Source of the DNA: Paenibacillus bovis | Lineage (GTDB): Bacteria; Bacillota; Bacilli; Paenibacillales; Paenibacillaceae | Assembly: GCF_001421015.2 (NCBI RefSeq) | Contig: NZ_CP013023.1 | Span: forward strand, 3,837,501-3,901,500 | Reading direction: 5' to 3' | Length of the DNA: 64,000 nucleotides | Shown: positions 18,825 through 28,845 of the stretch, piece after piece | Layout: each line of letters starts with the position of its first letter | How positions within the stretch are numbered: position 1 is the first letter of the stretch | The notes under the pieces: generated by a model | Told to the model about the DNA's origin: nothing | Database searches by the model: none | Seen by the model: the letters and a program-made list of their open reading frames with translations, nothing else | Made by a program: the position numbers and the translations under genes

Positions 18825-19934
18825 ATGGTACAACAGCGTATTGTCGTCAAAATCGGCAGCAGCTCGCTGACAGGTCCTCAGGGTGGACTAAATCATGAAG
18901 CCGTCCAATTTTTTGCAGCGGAAATTGCTGCTCTTCAGCAGGCTGGATATTCGGTACTGCTGGTAACGTCGGGAGCGGTAGCAGCAGGCTTCCGGGAAAT
19001 CGGATATAGCATGCGTCCGCGGCTGCTGCACGAAAAGCAGGCAGCTGCTTCGGTCGGTCAGGCCCTGCTGATGCGTGATTACCAGGAGGCTTTTGGCAAA
19101 CATGGTATCGTCAGCGCCCAGATCCTTCTGACACGAAGTGATTTTAACCATCGCAAGCGGGCGGCCAATGCCAGTATGACCATCGAGGAACTGCTCAAAC
19201 AAGGTGTCATTCCGATTATTAACGAGAATGATACCGTCTCCGTGGACGAACTCAAGTTTGGCGATAATGATACATTATCCGCATTGGTGGCCAATCTGGC
19301 CAAAGCATCCAATCTGCTCATTTTGACCGATATGGATGGTCTATATACAGCCGATCCGCGCAAAGATCCGTCTGCTGTACGTTATGAACAGATTGAAGAG
19401 ATTACAGACGAAATCTATGCGATGGCCGGTGGAGCCGGTTCGGCAGTAGGCACAGGCGGTATGCGTTCCAAGGTGGATGCTGCCAAAATCGCCACCCGTG
19501 GCGGTGTACCGGTATTTGTCGGTCAGGTACGCGAGATCGGCGATCTGCTGAATGCCGCCCACGGAACCGGGAAAGGGACTTATTTTACAACCCACACCTC
19601 TTCCCTGCCGATGAAAAAGCAGTGGCTCGGCTTCCTCTCCATCCCGCTCGGTACATTGATTGTCGACCAGGGCGCAGAAAAAGCATTGCTGCATCAAGGT
19701 CGCAGTCTGCTGCCAGTAGGTATACGTCAGGTAGAAGGACAATTTCATATTGGCGATGTCGTCGAAGTACAGAATCTGCAAAAAGAAATACTGGGGCGTG
19801 GCATTGTCAATTACGATCATGATCAGCTGCAGCAGATCGCCGGTCTGCCTAGTACCGATATTGCTGCCAAGCTGGGCATTGAGGATATCCAGCATCTGGA
19901 AGCTATTCACCGGGATGAATGGATTACACTATAG
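18825..19934 (+). CDS. proB: Glutamate 5-kinase
   Basis: First step of proline synthesis: phosphorylates glutamate to gamma-glutamyl phosphate. The amino-acid-kinase domain (residues 1-260) has KIGSSSLTG, the VTSGAVAAGF loop and INENDTVSVDELKFGDND. A PUA domain fills the C-terminus (from about residue 280). At 369 residues it is the full two-domain form, which is usually proline-inhibited. GGAG lies 10 bases before the ATG. The gene sits behind the T-box and begins the proB-proA-proC-mtnWXB series. Confidence 0.97.
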   Translation: MVQQRIVVKIGSSSLTGPQGGLNHEAVQFFAAEIAALQQAGYSVLLVTSGAVAAGFREIGYSMRPRLLHEKQAAASVGQALLMRDYQEAFGKHGIVSAQILLTRSDFNHRKRAANASMTIEELLKQGVIPIINENDTVSVDELKFGDNDTLSALVANLAKASNLLILTDMDGLYTADPRKDPSAVRYEQIEEITDEIYAMAGGAGSAVGTGGMRSKVDAAKIATRGGVPVFVGQVREIGDLLNAAHGTGKGTYFTTHTSSLPMKKQWLGFLSIPLGTLIVDQGAEKALLHQGRSLLPVGIRQVEGQFHIGDVVEVQNLQKEILGRGIVNYDHDQLQQIAGLPSTDIAAKLGIEDIQHLEAIHRDEWITL

Positions 19935-20042
19935 GTACACAGTACAAATTGCATAATTAACAAATACTGTACCAACCCAGAAATTTTACAATTTGATATC
20001 AATCATAAAGTGAATTAAAAACTATATCCAGGAGGTATTCCC

Positions 20043-21290
20043 ATGAGTGAAGTAGTTAACAAAGCTACACTGGCCCATCAAGCAGCAGGCAAGCTGGCCA
20101 ATCTGAGCACATCTGCCAAAAATGAAGCGTTGATGCTAATGGCCGAAGCACTTGTTCATCAGGCCGATTCTATTATTACAGCGAATGATGAAGATATTGA
20201 ACGGGGGCGCCGCGAAGGAACTTCCGAGTCCATGCTGGATCGGCTGCGTCTGGATTATATGCGTATCGAAGCTATCGCCTCAGCATTGCGCCAAATTGCT
20301 GATCTGGATGATCCTGTAGGTACGCTGTTGGAGACAATCGAGCGGCCCAACGGCTTGATTATCGAGAAAATTCGCGTACCGCTCGGTGTGATCGGTATTA
20401 TCTACGAAGCTCGTCCCAATGTGACCGTAGATGCTGCAGGATTATCACTCAAAACAGGCAATGCAGTCGTGCTGCGAGGCGGTTCGGCAGCCTTGTCTTC
20501 CAACCGACGGATTGTTGAAGTGTTGCATGAAGCGCTGGAACATTCGGCGATGCCCAAAGAAGCGCTCCAGCTGATCGAAGATGCGGATCGTGCTTCGGTC
20601 AATGAACTAATGAAGTTAAACGGCCTTATTGATGTAATTATTCCACGGGGCGGCAGTTCCCTGATCCAGAATGTCGTACAGAACTCTACAGTACCTGTAA
20701 TTGAGACAGGTGCCGGCATCTGTCATACATGGATTGATGCTTCTGCAGATAGCGATATGGCCCGCGATATTGTACTCAATGCCAAAGTACAGCGCCCTTC
20801 GGTGTGCAATTCGATGGAGACACTGCTCGTTCATACCGGCTATGATCAGGCGGCTTTTTTGCAGCTGGCAGATGCACTGCGTCAGCATCAGGTAGAGATT
20901 CGCGGCTGCTCACATACCCGTGAGTTGCTGCCATGGGCAGAGAGCGCCACCGAGCAGGATTATGCTACCGAGTACAACGACTACATTTTGAATATTAAAT
21001 TCGTAAATAATCTGGATGAAGCGCTCCAGCATATTGCAACTTATGGTACCAAACATTCCGAGTGTATCGTTACACGTGATGAAGAAAATGCCGCCCGGTT
21101 CATGCAGGAAGTCGATGCAGCCGCTGTATATCATAATGCCTCTACTCGCTTCACCGATGGATTCGAGTTCGGATTCGGTGCAGAGATCGGCATCAGTACA
21201 CAAAAACTGCATGCACGCGGTCCAATGGGACTGCCTGCACTCACTTCCACCAAATACCGCATCTATGGCAACGGCCAGATTCGCCAGTAA
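20043..21290 (+). CDS. proA: Gamma-glutamyl phosphate reductase
   Basis: NADPH-dependent reductase of the aldehyde dehydrogenase superfamily; makes glutamate semialdehyde, which cyclises to pyrroline-5-carboxylate. The catalytic cysteine is in VQRPSVCNSMETLLVH. The family segments GVIGIIYEARPNVT and KTGNAVVLRGGSAA are clear. Length 415 residues is normal. AGGAGG precedes the ATG by 8 bases. It lies 108 bases after proB with no terminator visible. Confidence 0.97.
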   Translation: MSEVVNKATLAHQAAGKLANLSTSAKNEALMLMAEALVHQADSIITANDEDIERGRREGTSESMLDRLRLDYMRIEAIASALRQIADLDDPVGTLLETIERPNGLIIEKIRVPLGVIGIIYEARPNVTVDAAGLSLKTGNAVVLRGGSAALSSNRRIVEVLHEALEHSAMPKEALQLIEDADRASVNELMKLNGLIDVIIPRGGSSLIQNVVQNSTVPVIETGAGICHTWIDASADSDMARDIVLNAKVQRPSVCNSMETLLVHTGYDQAAFLQLADALRQHQVEIRGCSHTRELLPWAESATEQDYATEYNDYILNIKFVNNLDEALQHIATYGTKHSECIVTRDEENAARFMQEVDAAAVYHNASTRFTDGFEFGFGAEIGISTQKLHARGPMGLPALTSTKYRIYGNGQIRQ

Positions 21291-21443
21291 GCAGTCTATC
21301 GGCTGCTCCTGCATTCAAGCAGTGAGCAGCTTCTTACTAAGAAGCCGTAAGCGATGAATCCTGCCATTTATGAAATTACGATGTACTTGTTTACTCTATG
21401 CAAGCCAACCTTCCATGAAGGTTTTAATAGAAAGGATGAATGT

Positions 21444-22316
21444 ATGATGAGTCACTCTACACAGCAGCACACACTTATCGAGGAGCCAATATGTTTTTAT
21501 GGAGCAGGTTCGATGGCGGAAGCCATTTTGCGAGGATTGGTGCATCGCTCGGTTGTTGTACCCGGTCAGGTTACTATGCTGAACCGCGGCAACCAGGAAC
21601 GTCTCAATTATCTGATTCAGCGCTATGGCGTATCCGTTATCGCTCATGAATCGGAGCGCGAAAATGTACTTCGTACTTCCAAAGTAATCGTCTTGGCGAT
21701 GAAACCAGCAGATGCTGCACAGGCATTGCGCCACCTGGGTCCTCTGCTCAGCCCGAATCAGCTGCTCGTATCTGTTATCGCAGGTCTATCTGTAGAAAGT
21801 ATTCAGCATCTGCTCGGACAGCGTCAGCCTGTTGCCCGTACTATGCCGAATACATCCAGCACGATCGGTCTTGGTGCAACAGGAATTGTCTTCTCGGATG
21901 AAGTATCTGCCGATCAGAGAAGATTGGTACGCTATCTGTTTGAAGCTGTGGGCACCGTGACCGAAATCGAGGAAAACCAGATGGAAACGCTGACCGGTAT
22001 TTCCGGAAGTGGCCCGGCTTATATATACTATATGATGGAAGCGATGATCGAAGCGGGTATTCAGGGCGGACTGAGCATGGAGCAGGCACGCGAACTGACG
22101 ATACAGACAGCTATCGGTGCCGCTCATATGGTACAGCAGACCGGTGAAGATCCTGCTGATCTGCGTGCCAAAGTAACTTCTCCCAATGGAGCTACCGCAG
22201 CCGCTGTAAAGGTATTTGAAGAGGAACATATGAAAGATACCATTATCCGCGCGATCGAACGCTGTACAGAGCGCTCCCGCGAAATGGGAGCCGTATTAAA
22301 GGAGGAAAATTCATGA
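21444..22316 (+). CDS. proC: Pyrroline-5-carboxylate reductase
   Basis: Last step of proline synthesis; reduces pyrroline-5-carboxylate. The N-terminal Rossmann motif reads [15 protein letters not shown]. The signature near the C-terminus is [15 protein letters not shown] ([19 protein letters not shown]), followed by [14 protein letters not shown] start at 21444 (ATG ATG), 7 bases after AAAGGA; a frame from 21354 lacks a site. Length is about 290 residues. Its stop overlaps the mtnW start by four bases (ATGA at 22313-22316), so proline synthesis and methionine salvage are translationally coupled here. Confidence 0.96.
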   Translation: MMSHSTQQHTLIEEPICFYGAGSMAEAILRGLVHRSVVVPGQVTMLNRGNQERLNYLIQRYGVSVIAHESERENVLRTSKVIVLAMKPADAAQALRHLGPLLSPNQLLVSVIAGLSVESIQHLLGQRQPVARTMPNTSSTIGLGATGIVFSDEVSADQRRLVRYLFEAVGTVTEIEENQMETLTGISGSGPAYIYYMMEAMIEAGIQGGLSMEQARELTIQTAIGAAHMVQQTGEDPADLRAKVTSPNGATAAAVKVFEEEHMKDTIIRAIERCTERSREMGAVLKEENS

Positions 22317-23527
22317 GTTACTGTATCGCTTCTTACCGCATTCATGACGACAAAGCAGATTTCCACAAAAAAGCCCAATCGATCGCGGTCGGTATGACTG
22401 TAGGCAGCTGGACAGAGCTTCCTGCTGCCAAGCAGGAGTCTATGAAAAAGCATTTGGGCGAAGTCATTTCGGTAGAAGTGCATGAACCTGCTGGTGGTGA
22501 GCGTTATGCCGATGTACGTATTGCTTATCCGGATGCGAATTTCAGCAGTGATATTCCCGCACTGCTGGTGACCGTATTTGGCAAAATCTCTATGGATGGA
22601 CGCATCAAATTGACTCATCTGGAGTTCTCCGAATCCTTCCTGAGCCATTTCAAAGGACCAAAATTCGGTATCCACGGTGTTCGCCAGCTGCTCGGTGTAA
22701 CTGAGCGTCCACTGCTGATGAGCATTTTCAAATCGGTTATCGGTCATGATCTCGACGAGTTGACCCGTCAATTCAGTGCACAGGCACTGGGGGGCGTAGA
22801 TCTGATCAAGGATGACGAGATTCTGTTTGAGAATGAACTGACACCGATCGAGAAACGTGTAGCTGCCTGCCGTAAAGCTGCAGAAGCTGCCCAGGCAGAA
22901 ACAGGCAAAAAAGTGCTGTATGCCGCTAACCTGACCGGTCATACTTTCCAATTGAAGGAACAGGCCAAAAAAGCAATCGATGCTGGCGCAAGTGCACTGC
23001 TGCTCAATGTATTGTCCTATGGCTATGATGTATTGTCCGAGCTGAGTGCAGATCCGGATATTTCGATTCCGATCATGGCACATCCAGCGCTTGCAGGCGC
23101 CTACTACCCTTCACCTTATTACGGTATCTCGGCTTCCGTACTGCTTGGTCAGCTGATGCGGCTGGCAGGTGCGGATCTGGTCTTATTCCCTTCTCCGTAC
23201 GGCTCGGTAACAATGCCGCGTGAGGAAAACATGGCAATTCGCGAACAGCTCATCACTGGAAGTCTCCCGTACAAGCAGAGCTTCCCGGTGCCATCTGCAG
23301 GCATTCATCCAGGACTTGTTCCTTTGATTCTCAAGGACTTTGGTACAGATGTCATTATTAATGCAGGCGGAGGTATTCACGGGCATCCAGGTGGCGCGAG
23401 CGCAGGCGGAAGAGCTTTTCAGCAGGCAATCGATGCTGCACTGTCCGGTGTATCGCTGGCGGATTATGCTGTCCAGGGACATCAGGAGCTCGCCCAGGCG
23501 ATTGAGATCTGGGGTGGAGAACGATGA
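22313..23527 (+). CDS. mtnW: 2,3-diketo-5-methylthiopentyl-1-phosphate enolase (RuBisCO-like)
   Basis: RuBisCO-like protein that enolises the diketone intermediate of methionine salvage. The metal/carbamate region reads [12 protein letters not shown], with the carbamylated lysine before DDE. Other RuBisCO-family motifs are [15 protein letters not shown] N-domain residues, [24 protein letters not shown] and [10 protein letters not shown]. At 404 residues it matches the Bacillus enzyme. GGAGG is 7 bases before the overlapping ATG. Three genes mtnW-X-B overlap by four bases each, so they form a tight operon. Confidence 0.96.
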   Translation: MSYCIASYRIHDDKADFHKKAQSIAVGMTVGSWTELPAAKQESMKKHLGEVISVEVHEPAGGERYADVRIAYPDANFSSDIPALLVTVFGKISMDGRIKLTHLEFSESFLSHFKGPKFGIHGVRQLLGVTERPLLMSIFKSVIGHDLDELTRQFSAQALGGVDLIKDDEILFENELTPIEKRVAACRKAAEAAQAETGKKVLYAANLTGHTFQLKEQAKKAIDAGASALLLNVLSYGYDVLSELSADPDISIPIMAHPALAGAYYPSPYYGISASVLLGQLMRLAGADLVLFPSPYGSVTMPREENMAIREQLITGSLPYKQSFPVPSAGIHPGLVPLILKDFGTDVIINAGGGIHGHPGGASAGGRAFQQAIDAALSGVSLADYAVQGHQELAQAIEIWGGER

Positions 23528-24198
23528 CATCCAGACAGCCGGTTATTTTCTGTGATTTCGATGGTACGATTACCAACACCGATAATATCGTTGCTATTAT
23601 GAAGCACTTTTCTCCTGCCGGTTATGAAGAGATCATGCAGGAAGTGGTTGCCCAGAAACGATCGATCCGCGATGGAGTAGGTGCAATGTTCGCGCTGATG
23701 CCATCCTCCAGCAAAAACGAGATTATCGAGTTTGTGATGACACATGCGGGTATCCGCGAAGGATTTCCGGAATTTCTGAATCTGGTGCGAGAGCATCAGA
23801 TCCCGTACTATGTGACGAGCGGCGGTATTGATTTCTTTCTCAAACCGCTGCTGGAACCATTCGGGATCCCGGAAAACCATATCTTCTGCAATAGTGCCGA
23901 TTTCTCCGGTGAACATATCGAAATATTGTGGCCGCACCCCTGTGATGAACACTGCCAGAATGATTGCGGCATGTGTAAAACGACCGTTATGCGCGAGTTT
24001 CCACCAGAGCAGTATGAACGTATCCTGATCGGCGACAGTCTGACTGATTTTGAAGGTGCACGTATAGCCGATCTGGTCTACTCCCGATCTGTATTAACAG
24101 ATAAATGTAGAGAGCTGGATGTACCGCATGTTGCTTTCCAAACTTTCCATGATATTATTAACGACTTCCGTCAACGAATAGGAGCGATTCATTCATGA
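23524..24198 (+). CDS. mtnX: 2-hydroxy-3-keto-5-methylthiopentenyl-1-phosphate phosphatase
   Basis: HAD-superfamily phosphatase that follows MtnW in the Bacillus version of methionine salvage, giving the acireductone precursor. Motif I is [12 protein letters not shown] with both catalytic aspartates; motif II is the serine/threonine in YYVTSGG; motif III/IV is [12 protein letters not shown]. Four clustered cysteines/histidines ([14 protein letters not shown]) around residue 140 may bind metal; I recall such residues in relatives. It overlaps mtnW and mtnB by four bases each. Confidence 0.95.
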   Translation: MTSRQPVIFCDFDGTITNTDNIVAIMKHFSPAGYEEIMQEVVAQKRSIRDGVGAMFALMPSSSKNEIIEFVMTHAGIREGFPEFLNLVREHQIPYYVTSGGIDFFLKPLLEPFGIPENHIFCNSADFSGEHIEILWPHPCDEHCQNDCGMCKTTVMREFPPEQYERILIGDSLTDFEGARIADLVYSRSVLTDKCRELDVPHVAFQTFHDIINDFRQRIGAIHS

Positions 24199-24842
24199 GC
24201 TTTGTAACTATACCTCTTGAGCAAAAACAGGCTGTATTGCAAGAATTAGGCGGCATCAAGGAACAGTTTGCGGCACGTCACTGGTTCCCTGGTACAAGCG
24301 GCAATCTATCCCTGCGTGTAGGCGATTATACCCCGGATAATTTCCATTTTGCTATTACTGCCAGCGGCAAGGACAAATCAGTCAGTACCCCTTCGGATTT
24401 TCTGTTTGTCGATCAGGAAGGGCATCCATGCGAGGCTACCGGTCTGAAACCAAGCGCAGAGACACTGATTCATTGCGAAATTTATCGGGAGACAGGCTGC
24501 GGTGCTGTATTCCATGTACACACCGTGTTCAACAATCTGGTCAGTGAATATTTTGGTGAAAAAGGCGCTGTGCCTATTCAAGGGCTGGAACTAATCAAAG
24601 CTTTTAATATCTGGGAAGAAAACGCGGCGATTACTATTCCTGTACTGCCCAACTATGCGGAGATTCCCCGTATCGCCGAGCTGGTATCCGGCGTACTGAA
24701 CCCTGCTATTCCGGGCATCCTGCTGCGTGGTCATGGTATTTATGCCTGGGGGAAAAACGCATTCGAAGCCAAACGTCATCTGGAAGCTTTTGAGTTTATT
24801 TTTGAATATATTTATCGCGATCTGCTGCTGCGCAAATCGTAA
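24195..24842 (+). CDS. mtnB: Methylthioribulose-1-phosphate dehydratase
   Basis: Class II aldolase-fold zinc enzyme that dehydrates methylthioribulose-1-phosphate. The PGTSGNLSLRVGD start motif, zinc histidines in VFHVHTVFNN and the later LLRGHGIYAWG motif are present. Length 215 residues is typical. In B. subtilis mtnD (acireductone dioxygenase) follows; here there is a double terminator instead, so mtnD, mtnK and mtnA must lie elsewhere or be missing. Confidence 0.96.
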   Translation: MSFVTIPLEQKQAVLQELGGIKEQFAARHWFPGTSGNLSLRVGDYTPDNFHFAITASGKDKSVSTPSDFLFVDQEGHPCEATGLKPSAETLIHCEIYRETGCGAVFHVHTVFNNLVSEYFGEKGAVPIQGLELIKAFNIWEENAAITIPVLPNYAEIPRIAELVSGVLNPAIPGILLRGHGIYAWGKNAFEAKRHLEAFEFIFEYIYRDLLLRKS

Positions 24843-24869
24843 GCAGATCACTTTTAAAAATCTATCTGT

Positions 24870-24916
24870 ATAAAACCGAACTTAAAAGTATCTATATAGG
24901 TTTTCGTTCGGTTTTA
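24870..24916 (+). terminator. Terminator of proBAC-mtnWXB
   Basis: TAAAACCGAAC (24871-24881) pairs perfectly with GTTCGGTTTTA (24906-24916). It lies 29 bases past the mtnB stop. Confidence 0.8.
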
Positions 24917-24933
24917 CTCCTATGAAAGCGTAC

Positions 24934-24968
24934 AAAAAAGCTGACATTCACTGGAATGTCAGCTTTTA
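24934..24968 (+). terminator. Second hairpin terminator, bidirectional
   Basis: AAAAGCTGACATTC (24936-24949), loop ACTG, then its perfect complement (24954-24967) ending in TTTT. A and T runs on both sides suit both the plus-strand mtn operon and the minus-strand LysM gene. Confidence 0.9.
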
Positions 24969-25185
24969 TTGTATAAAAAACTAATTTTATTATTGCCCTT
25001 TGTAACAAATACCCGTATACTGAATTAAATTATAAAAACAGACATACAGTATCGATTGATTCTGCATATCTGGAATTGCATGTTACATAAAATAAGATCT
25101 AGAGCAGGAACCCATTTGTGGCAGCAAATGAGCTCCATCTATGCTCTATTCATCCCTCTGCTCTTGGCCGATCAGTGGATAATTC

Positions 25186-25608
25186 TTATTTTTGTGGAAC
25201 AGTCAGTTGGTAACCAGCAGGCAGCAGGTTGTTGGCAGCAACCAGTTGGTCTACAGTGATACCGTATTGAGCAGCGATTTCAGTCAGGCTGGCACCTTGT
25301 GGAACAACAACAACGATATCTTGTTTAGCTTCTGTTTTAGTTGGAGCAGTTGTCTCAGTTGGGGCAGCTGCTTCTTCTTTTGTAGTTGTATCTTCTTTAG
25401 TACCAAACAGTGCATTGAATTGTGCAGTTTGTGCTGCTACGAATGCAGCGTTATCAGCACGTGCTTCTTCTCTATCTTGTCTTTTATCGTGGCTGGATTT
25501 CTCAGCTGCAAAAGCGTGAGTTCCACCTACTGGTGCTACTACTGCAACAGCTCCAACACTTGCTGCTACTACTGTGGACAATAATACTTTTTGAATTTTT
25601 GCGTTCAT
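25186..25608 (-). CDS. Secreted LysM-domain protein
   Basis: A 140-residue exported protein. Residues 1-35 form a signal peptide ending in AFAAE. The middle is charged, then a Thr/Ala/Pro/Glu-rich linker. The last 45 residues are a LysM module (GASLTEIAAQYGITVDQLVAANN.. YQLTVPQ) that binds peptidoglycan. No catalytic domain is present, so it is a wall-binding protein or a truncated hydrolase-like accessory factor. GAGGAG precedes the ATG by 10 bases. The promoter TTGAAA-16-TATATT lies 119 bases upstream of the ATG. Confidence 0.9.
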   Translation of the reverse strand: MNAKIQKVLLSTVVAASVGAVAVVAPVGGTHAFAAEKSSHDKRQDREEARADNAAFVAAQTAQFNALFGTKEDTTTKEEAAAPTETTAPTKTEAKQDIVVVVPQGASLTEIAAQYGITVDQLVAANNLLPAGYQLTVPQK

Positions 25609-25726
25609 GGTTTTAACTCTCCTCTAATTATGTTTTTGTACATCGTTATTTAAGTAAACTCCTGTTACCAATCCTGATGCTTATTTTGCTTTGTACTACT
25701 GGTGTGATGAAGTAGACCAATGAATA

Positions 25727-25754
25727 AATATAAACTATTACATACGTTTTTCAA
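25727..25754 (-). promoter_or_regulatory. Promoter of the LysM gene
   Basis: On the minus strand TTGAAA (25749-25754), 16-base spacer, TATATT (25727-25732), with an AT-rich background. It implies a leader of about 110 bases before the ATG at 25608. Confidence 0.5.
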
Positions 25755-26637
25755 ACAACCGGTACTTGTTTCTTACGGGCACAAGTTACTTTACTCCTAT
25801 TTCAAATAAATTGCAAGCCTAATGAAATCAGTACGGATATGATTTTGTAAAATTAAATTCAATATTGACTATATACTTACCTAATTATTAGAACGCTTAC
25901 ATTTTACATAGATTTTACAAGGTGATTTTTTTCCTGCATATTGTTTCATTTTTATTTTATAATTCCGACTACTTCACTCGTTGTTCACAATTTGTTTTAT
26001 ATTTTCGGACATGTTAGCTATTTTGACAATTTTTATACTTGTTTTATGAACATTTGCTTACTAATTGAATCAATAAGTTTAAAGATTTAGCCAATCCAAA
26101 AGATTGTATAATTATATACATATTCTAAATAGCTTGCTGTATATAGGTTTACTATTGAAAATTCCTGCTCTATTTTCAATAGTATTCTGAATTTTTACGA
26201 AACATATTAATTAAATTCCATACTTATGATGTGATATATACTTACATATGCACTTTGATTTTAAAATCTTTATAGAATTATTTTCATCTTTATAATCTTA
26301 CAACGAGAATTAGACAATATAGGTTAAATACGATTTAACAAATATTTATTCATAAATAAGTATATAAATTCACACAAAAGAAATTATATTAAATAACCTA
26401 AAAAGTAAATTAATGTAATTACCAAAACAGGAAATACCCTTAAAATTTTTTTTCAATTTTCTTTTTTATTTTGATTTTAATAAGGATTTTCTGTTTTCAT
26501 ATCGTAATTTATCGCATGCTCATGTTGTTATTATATTCGTATTATTTCATTTCCTATTTATAATTTGCTTGCTCCAGCATTAATCGCCAGGTATCTGATA
26601 AACACGAATCTATCTTGCCATCTGTACAAAGACATAC

Positions 26638-26682
26638 CAAAAAGGCTGCTTCCACAAATACATAGCGGAAGCAGCCTTTGGC
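26638..26682 (-). terminator. Terminator of dnaD-asnS
   Basis: AAAGGCTGCTTCC (26641-26653) and GGAAGCAGCCTTT (26667-26679) are perfect arms. On the minus strand a TTTTTGG tail follows. Confidence 0.9.
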
Positions 26683-26764
26683 ATACTAATTATTCTGGCA
26701 CTATCTGACAGCCATCCTGTCTGAAATACATTGCCCAGAAGCTGTCATTACCATTATTGATCAT

Positions 26765-27460
26765 TTACCGCTGACGGAACTTTTGCGTGTATGCTCTGGC
26801 GTCTTCAGCCGTACGTACACGGTTTCGGTTCCATTCCAGTAAAATACGATCTATATATCGGAAATGGAGCTTACCAGCGAATACAGACTCTTTGAGCGCC
26901 ATCAGGATCAATTCTTCCGGGTACCGGTCCTGATCCAGCCAGCCGGAGATCGTTTCGCACTCCATCGGCGACAAAGGACGGGCAAATTCCTTTTCAAAAA
27001 TAATAAAAAGGTTACGCTCCCGCTCTTCTTCTTTGCTTGCCTGGTTCACAGCTGCTGCAGGCGGCTGATTGATCGCCGTAATACGTTCCTGCTGCTCGGA
27101 CGCCAGAATCGTGCCCAGCTTCTCATACAGGCCGCTAAGATCATAACGTTCATAACGAATGCCTGTCATCGGGTCCTGTTCGTCTTCGATCCCGATAAAT
27201 CCGGCTTTCATCAGCTTCTGGATACGGGCAGCGATTATGCCAGGTGCTGCACCCGTTCTCCATTCCAGCTCTTCCAGCGTCGGAAATTCATTATGCTCTA
27301 CCTGACGGAAAGACAGCAGCTGCAATAGCAGCATCGCTTCAGCATCATCCAGATCCAGCGCCTGATAATACTTTAGCAGTGCATAAGGAATATTGGCTGT
27401 CTGCATGCCCATTGTGTACGCAGCGCCTTTTGCCCATGCTTTCCATTGTTCTCCGCCCAT
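26765..27460 (-). CDS. dnaD: Primosome component DnaD
   Basis: Helicase-loading protein of low-GC Gram-positives that acts with DnaB and DnaI at oriC and at stalled forks. The N-terminal winged-helix part (IPYALLKYYQALDLDDAEAMLLLQLLSF) and the C-terminal DnaB/DnaD domain (FEKEFARPLSPMECETISGWLDQDRYPEELILMALKESV) are plain; the YxxxIxxxW-type segment FRYIDRILLEWNRN ends it. The start is uncertain: the ATG at 27460 is 11 bases from AAAGGA, while an ATG at 27472 abuts the site. It lies just downstream of asnS, the order found in Bacillus. Confidence 0.93.
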   Translation of the reverse strand: MGGEQWKAWAKGAAYTMGMQTANIPYALLKYYQALDLDDAEAMLLLQLLSFRQVEHNEFPTLEELEWRTGAAPGIIAARIQKLMKAGFIGIEDEQDPMTGIRYERYDLSGLYEKLGTILASEQQERITAINQPPAAAVNQASKEEERERNLFIIFEKEFARPLSPMECETISGWLDQDRYPEELILMALKESVFAGKLHFRYIDRILLEWNRNRVRTAEDARAYTQKFRQR

Positions 27461-27514
27461 TGTTTTAATCATCCTTTCTATACGTCCACCCTGAGTCATG
27501 TGTCCGTACAGAAA

Positions 27515-28807
27515 TTATGGATACAGACGATACAGCATACGAGGGAAAGCAATAGTTTCGCGTACATGATCCAGACCACAGATCCATGCTACTGTACGCT
27601 CCAGACCCAGTCCGAATCCGGAGTGAGGCACGGTTCCGTACGTACGAAGGTCCATGTACCATTGATAAGCTTCGCCCAGATTGTGCTCCTGGAAGCGCTG
27701 CTCCATCAATTCCGGATCGTCGATACGCTGTGATCCGCCAATAATCTCTCCATAACCTTCTGGAGCGATCATATCTGCACACAGAACAACTTCCGGACGC
27801 TCTGGATCAGGCTTCATGTAGAATGCTTTGATGTCTTTTGGATAATGGGTAATAAATACTGGTTTGTCATAGGCTTCGGCAATCGCAGTCTCGTGCGGTG
27901 CGCCAAAGTCGTCCCCCCAAGGGATATCGAATCCTTTGCCTTTGAGGAACTCAATCGCTTCATCATAAGTGATGCGCGGGAATGGACCAACGATATGTTC
28001 CAGCTTGGTTACATCGCGTTCCAGCGTCTCCAGCTCGGCGCGACAGTTTTTCAGTACGGACTGAACCACATGGGATACAAACTGCTCCTGTACTTCCAGA
28101 CTTTCCTCGTGCGTAGTAAATGCCATTTCCGGCTCGATCATCCAGAACTCGATCAGGTGACGACGGGTTTTGGATTTTTCGGCGCGGAATGTCGGACCGA
28201 ACGAATAAACTTTACCCAGTGCCATTGCAGCAGCTTCCATATACAGCTGACCACTTTGTGTCAGGTAAGCATCCTCGTCAAAATATTTAATATGGAACAG
28301 CTCGGTTGTATCTTCGGCCGCGGAAGGCGTCAGAATTGGCGGATCCACTTTGGTAAATCCATTCGTGTTGAAAAATTCCTGAACCGCACGAATAATCTCG
28401 GCGCGGATAACCATCACTGCACGCTGACGATTCGAACGCAGCCACAGGTGGCGATGATCCATCAGGAAATCAACACCGTGTTCTTTTGGAGTGATCGGAT
28501 ATTCGGAAGTGATATGAATAACTTCAATATCGGTAACCGTCATTTCGTAGCCGGATTTACTGCGCGGCTCTTCACGGATAATACCTGTTACGTACAGGGA
28601 GCTCTCCTGGGTCATGCTTTTCGCATCATTCCAGACACTTTCCGGTACTTCGCTTTTGACAACAACGCCCTGGATGTAGCCTGTACCATCACGCAGCTGC
28701 AAAAACTGGATTTTACCGCTGGAACGTTTGTTGTTAATCCATGCTCCAATCGTTACGGTTTCGCCAATATGCTCATTGACTCTTTTAATAACGGTTTTAG
28801 TGGACAT
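27515..28807 (-). CDS. asnS: Asparaginyl-tRNA synthetase
   Basis: Class IIb tRNA synthetase charging tRNA-Asn. The N-terminal OB fold ([33 protein letters not shown]) binds the anticodon. Motif 2 ([22 protein letters not shown]) and motif 3 ([15 protein letters not shown]) form the active site. Length 430 residues matches AsnS rather than the longer bacterial AspS. GGGGAG is 9 bases before the ATG. No T-box is seen in the short upstream gap. Confidence 0.97.
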   Translation of the reverse strand: MSTKTVIKRVNEHIGETVTIGAWINNKRSSGKIQFLQLRDGTGYIQGVVVKSEVPESVWNDAKSMTQESSLYVTGIIREEPRSKSGYEMTVTDIEVIHITSEYPITPKEHGVDFLMDHRHLWLRSNRQRAVMVIRAEIIRAVQEFFNTNGFTKVDPPILTPSAAEDTTELFHIKYFDEDAYLTQSGQLYMEAAAMALGKVYSFGPTFRAEKSKTRRHLIEFWMIEPEMAFTTHEESLEVQEQFVSHVVQSVLKNCRAELETLERDVTKLEHIVGPFPRITYDEAIEFLKGKGFDIPWGDDFGAPHETAIAEAYDKPVFITHYPKDIKAFYMKPDPERPEVVLCADMIAPEGYGEIIGGSQRIDDPELMEQRFQEHNLGEAYQWYMDLRTYGTVPHSGFGLGLERTVAWICGLDHVRETIAFPRMLYRLYP

Positions 28808-28845
28808 TCTTTCATTCTCCCCTTGTCTATACCATGCTGTTGTTT

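Larger units (their letters stand above)
24843..25185. other. Intergenic region between mtnB and LysM gene
   Basis: Between two converging genes. It holds two hairpin terminators (24870-24916 and 24936-24967). The rest, 24970-25185, has no visible gene and may carry the 3' untranslated part of the LysM mRNA. Confidence 0.6.
25609..26764. other. Long AT-rich region without genes
   Basis: About 1.1 kb between the LysM gene and dnaD. Base composition between about 25820 and 26560 is much richer in A and T than the flanks. Six-frame reading gives only short frames and no ribosome binding site plus coding-like frame. It holds the LysM promoter at its left end and the dnaD terminator at its right end. 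A decayed gene or an inserted foreign stretch would fit; I cannot tell which. Confidence 0.6.

Noticed and set aside
22124..23083. Minus-strand frame of 319 codons
   Set aside because: Shadow of proC and mtnW, which are certain genes on the other strand.
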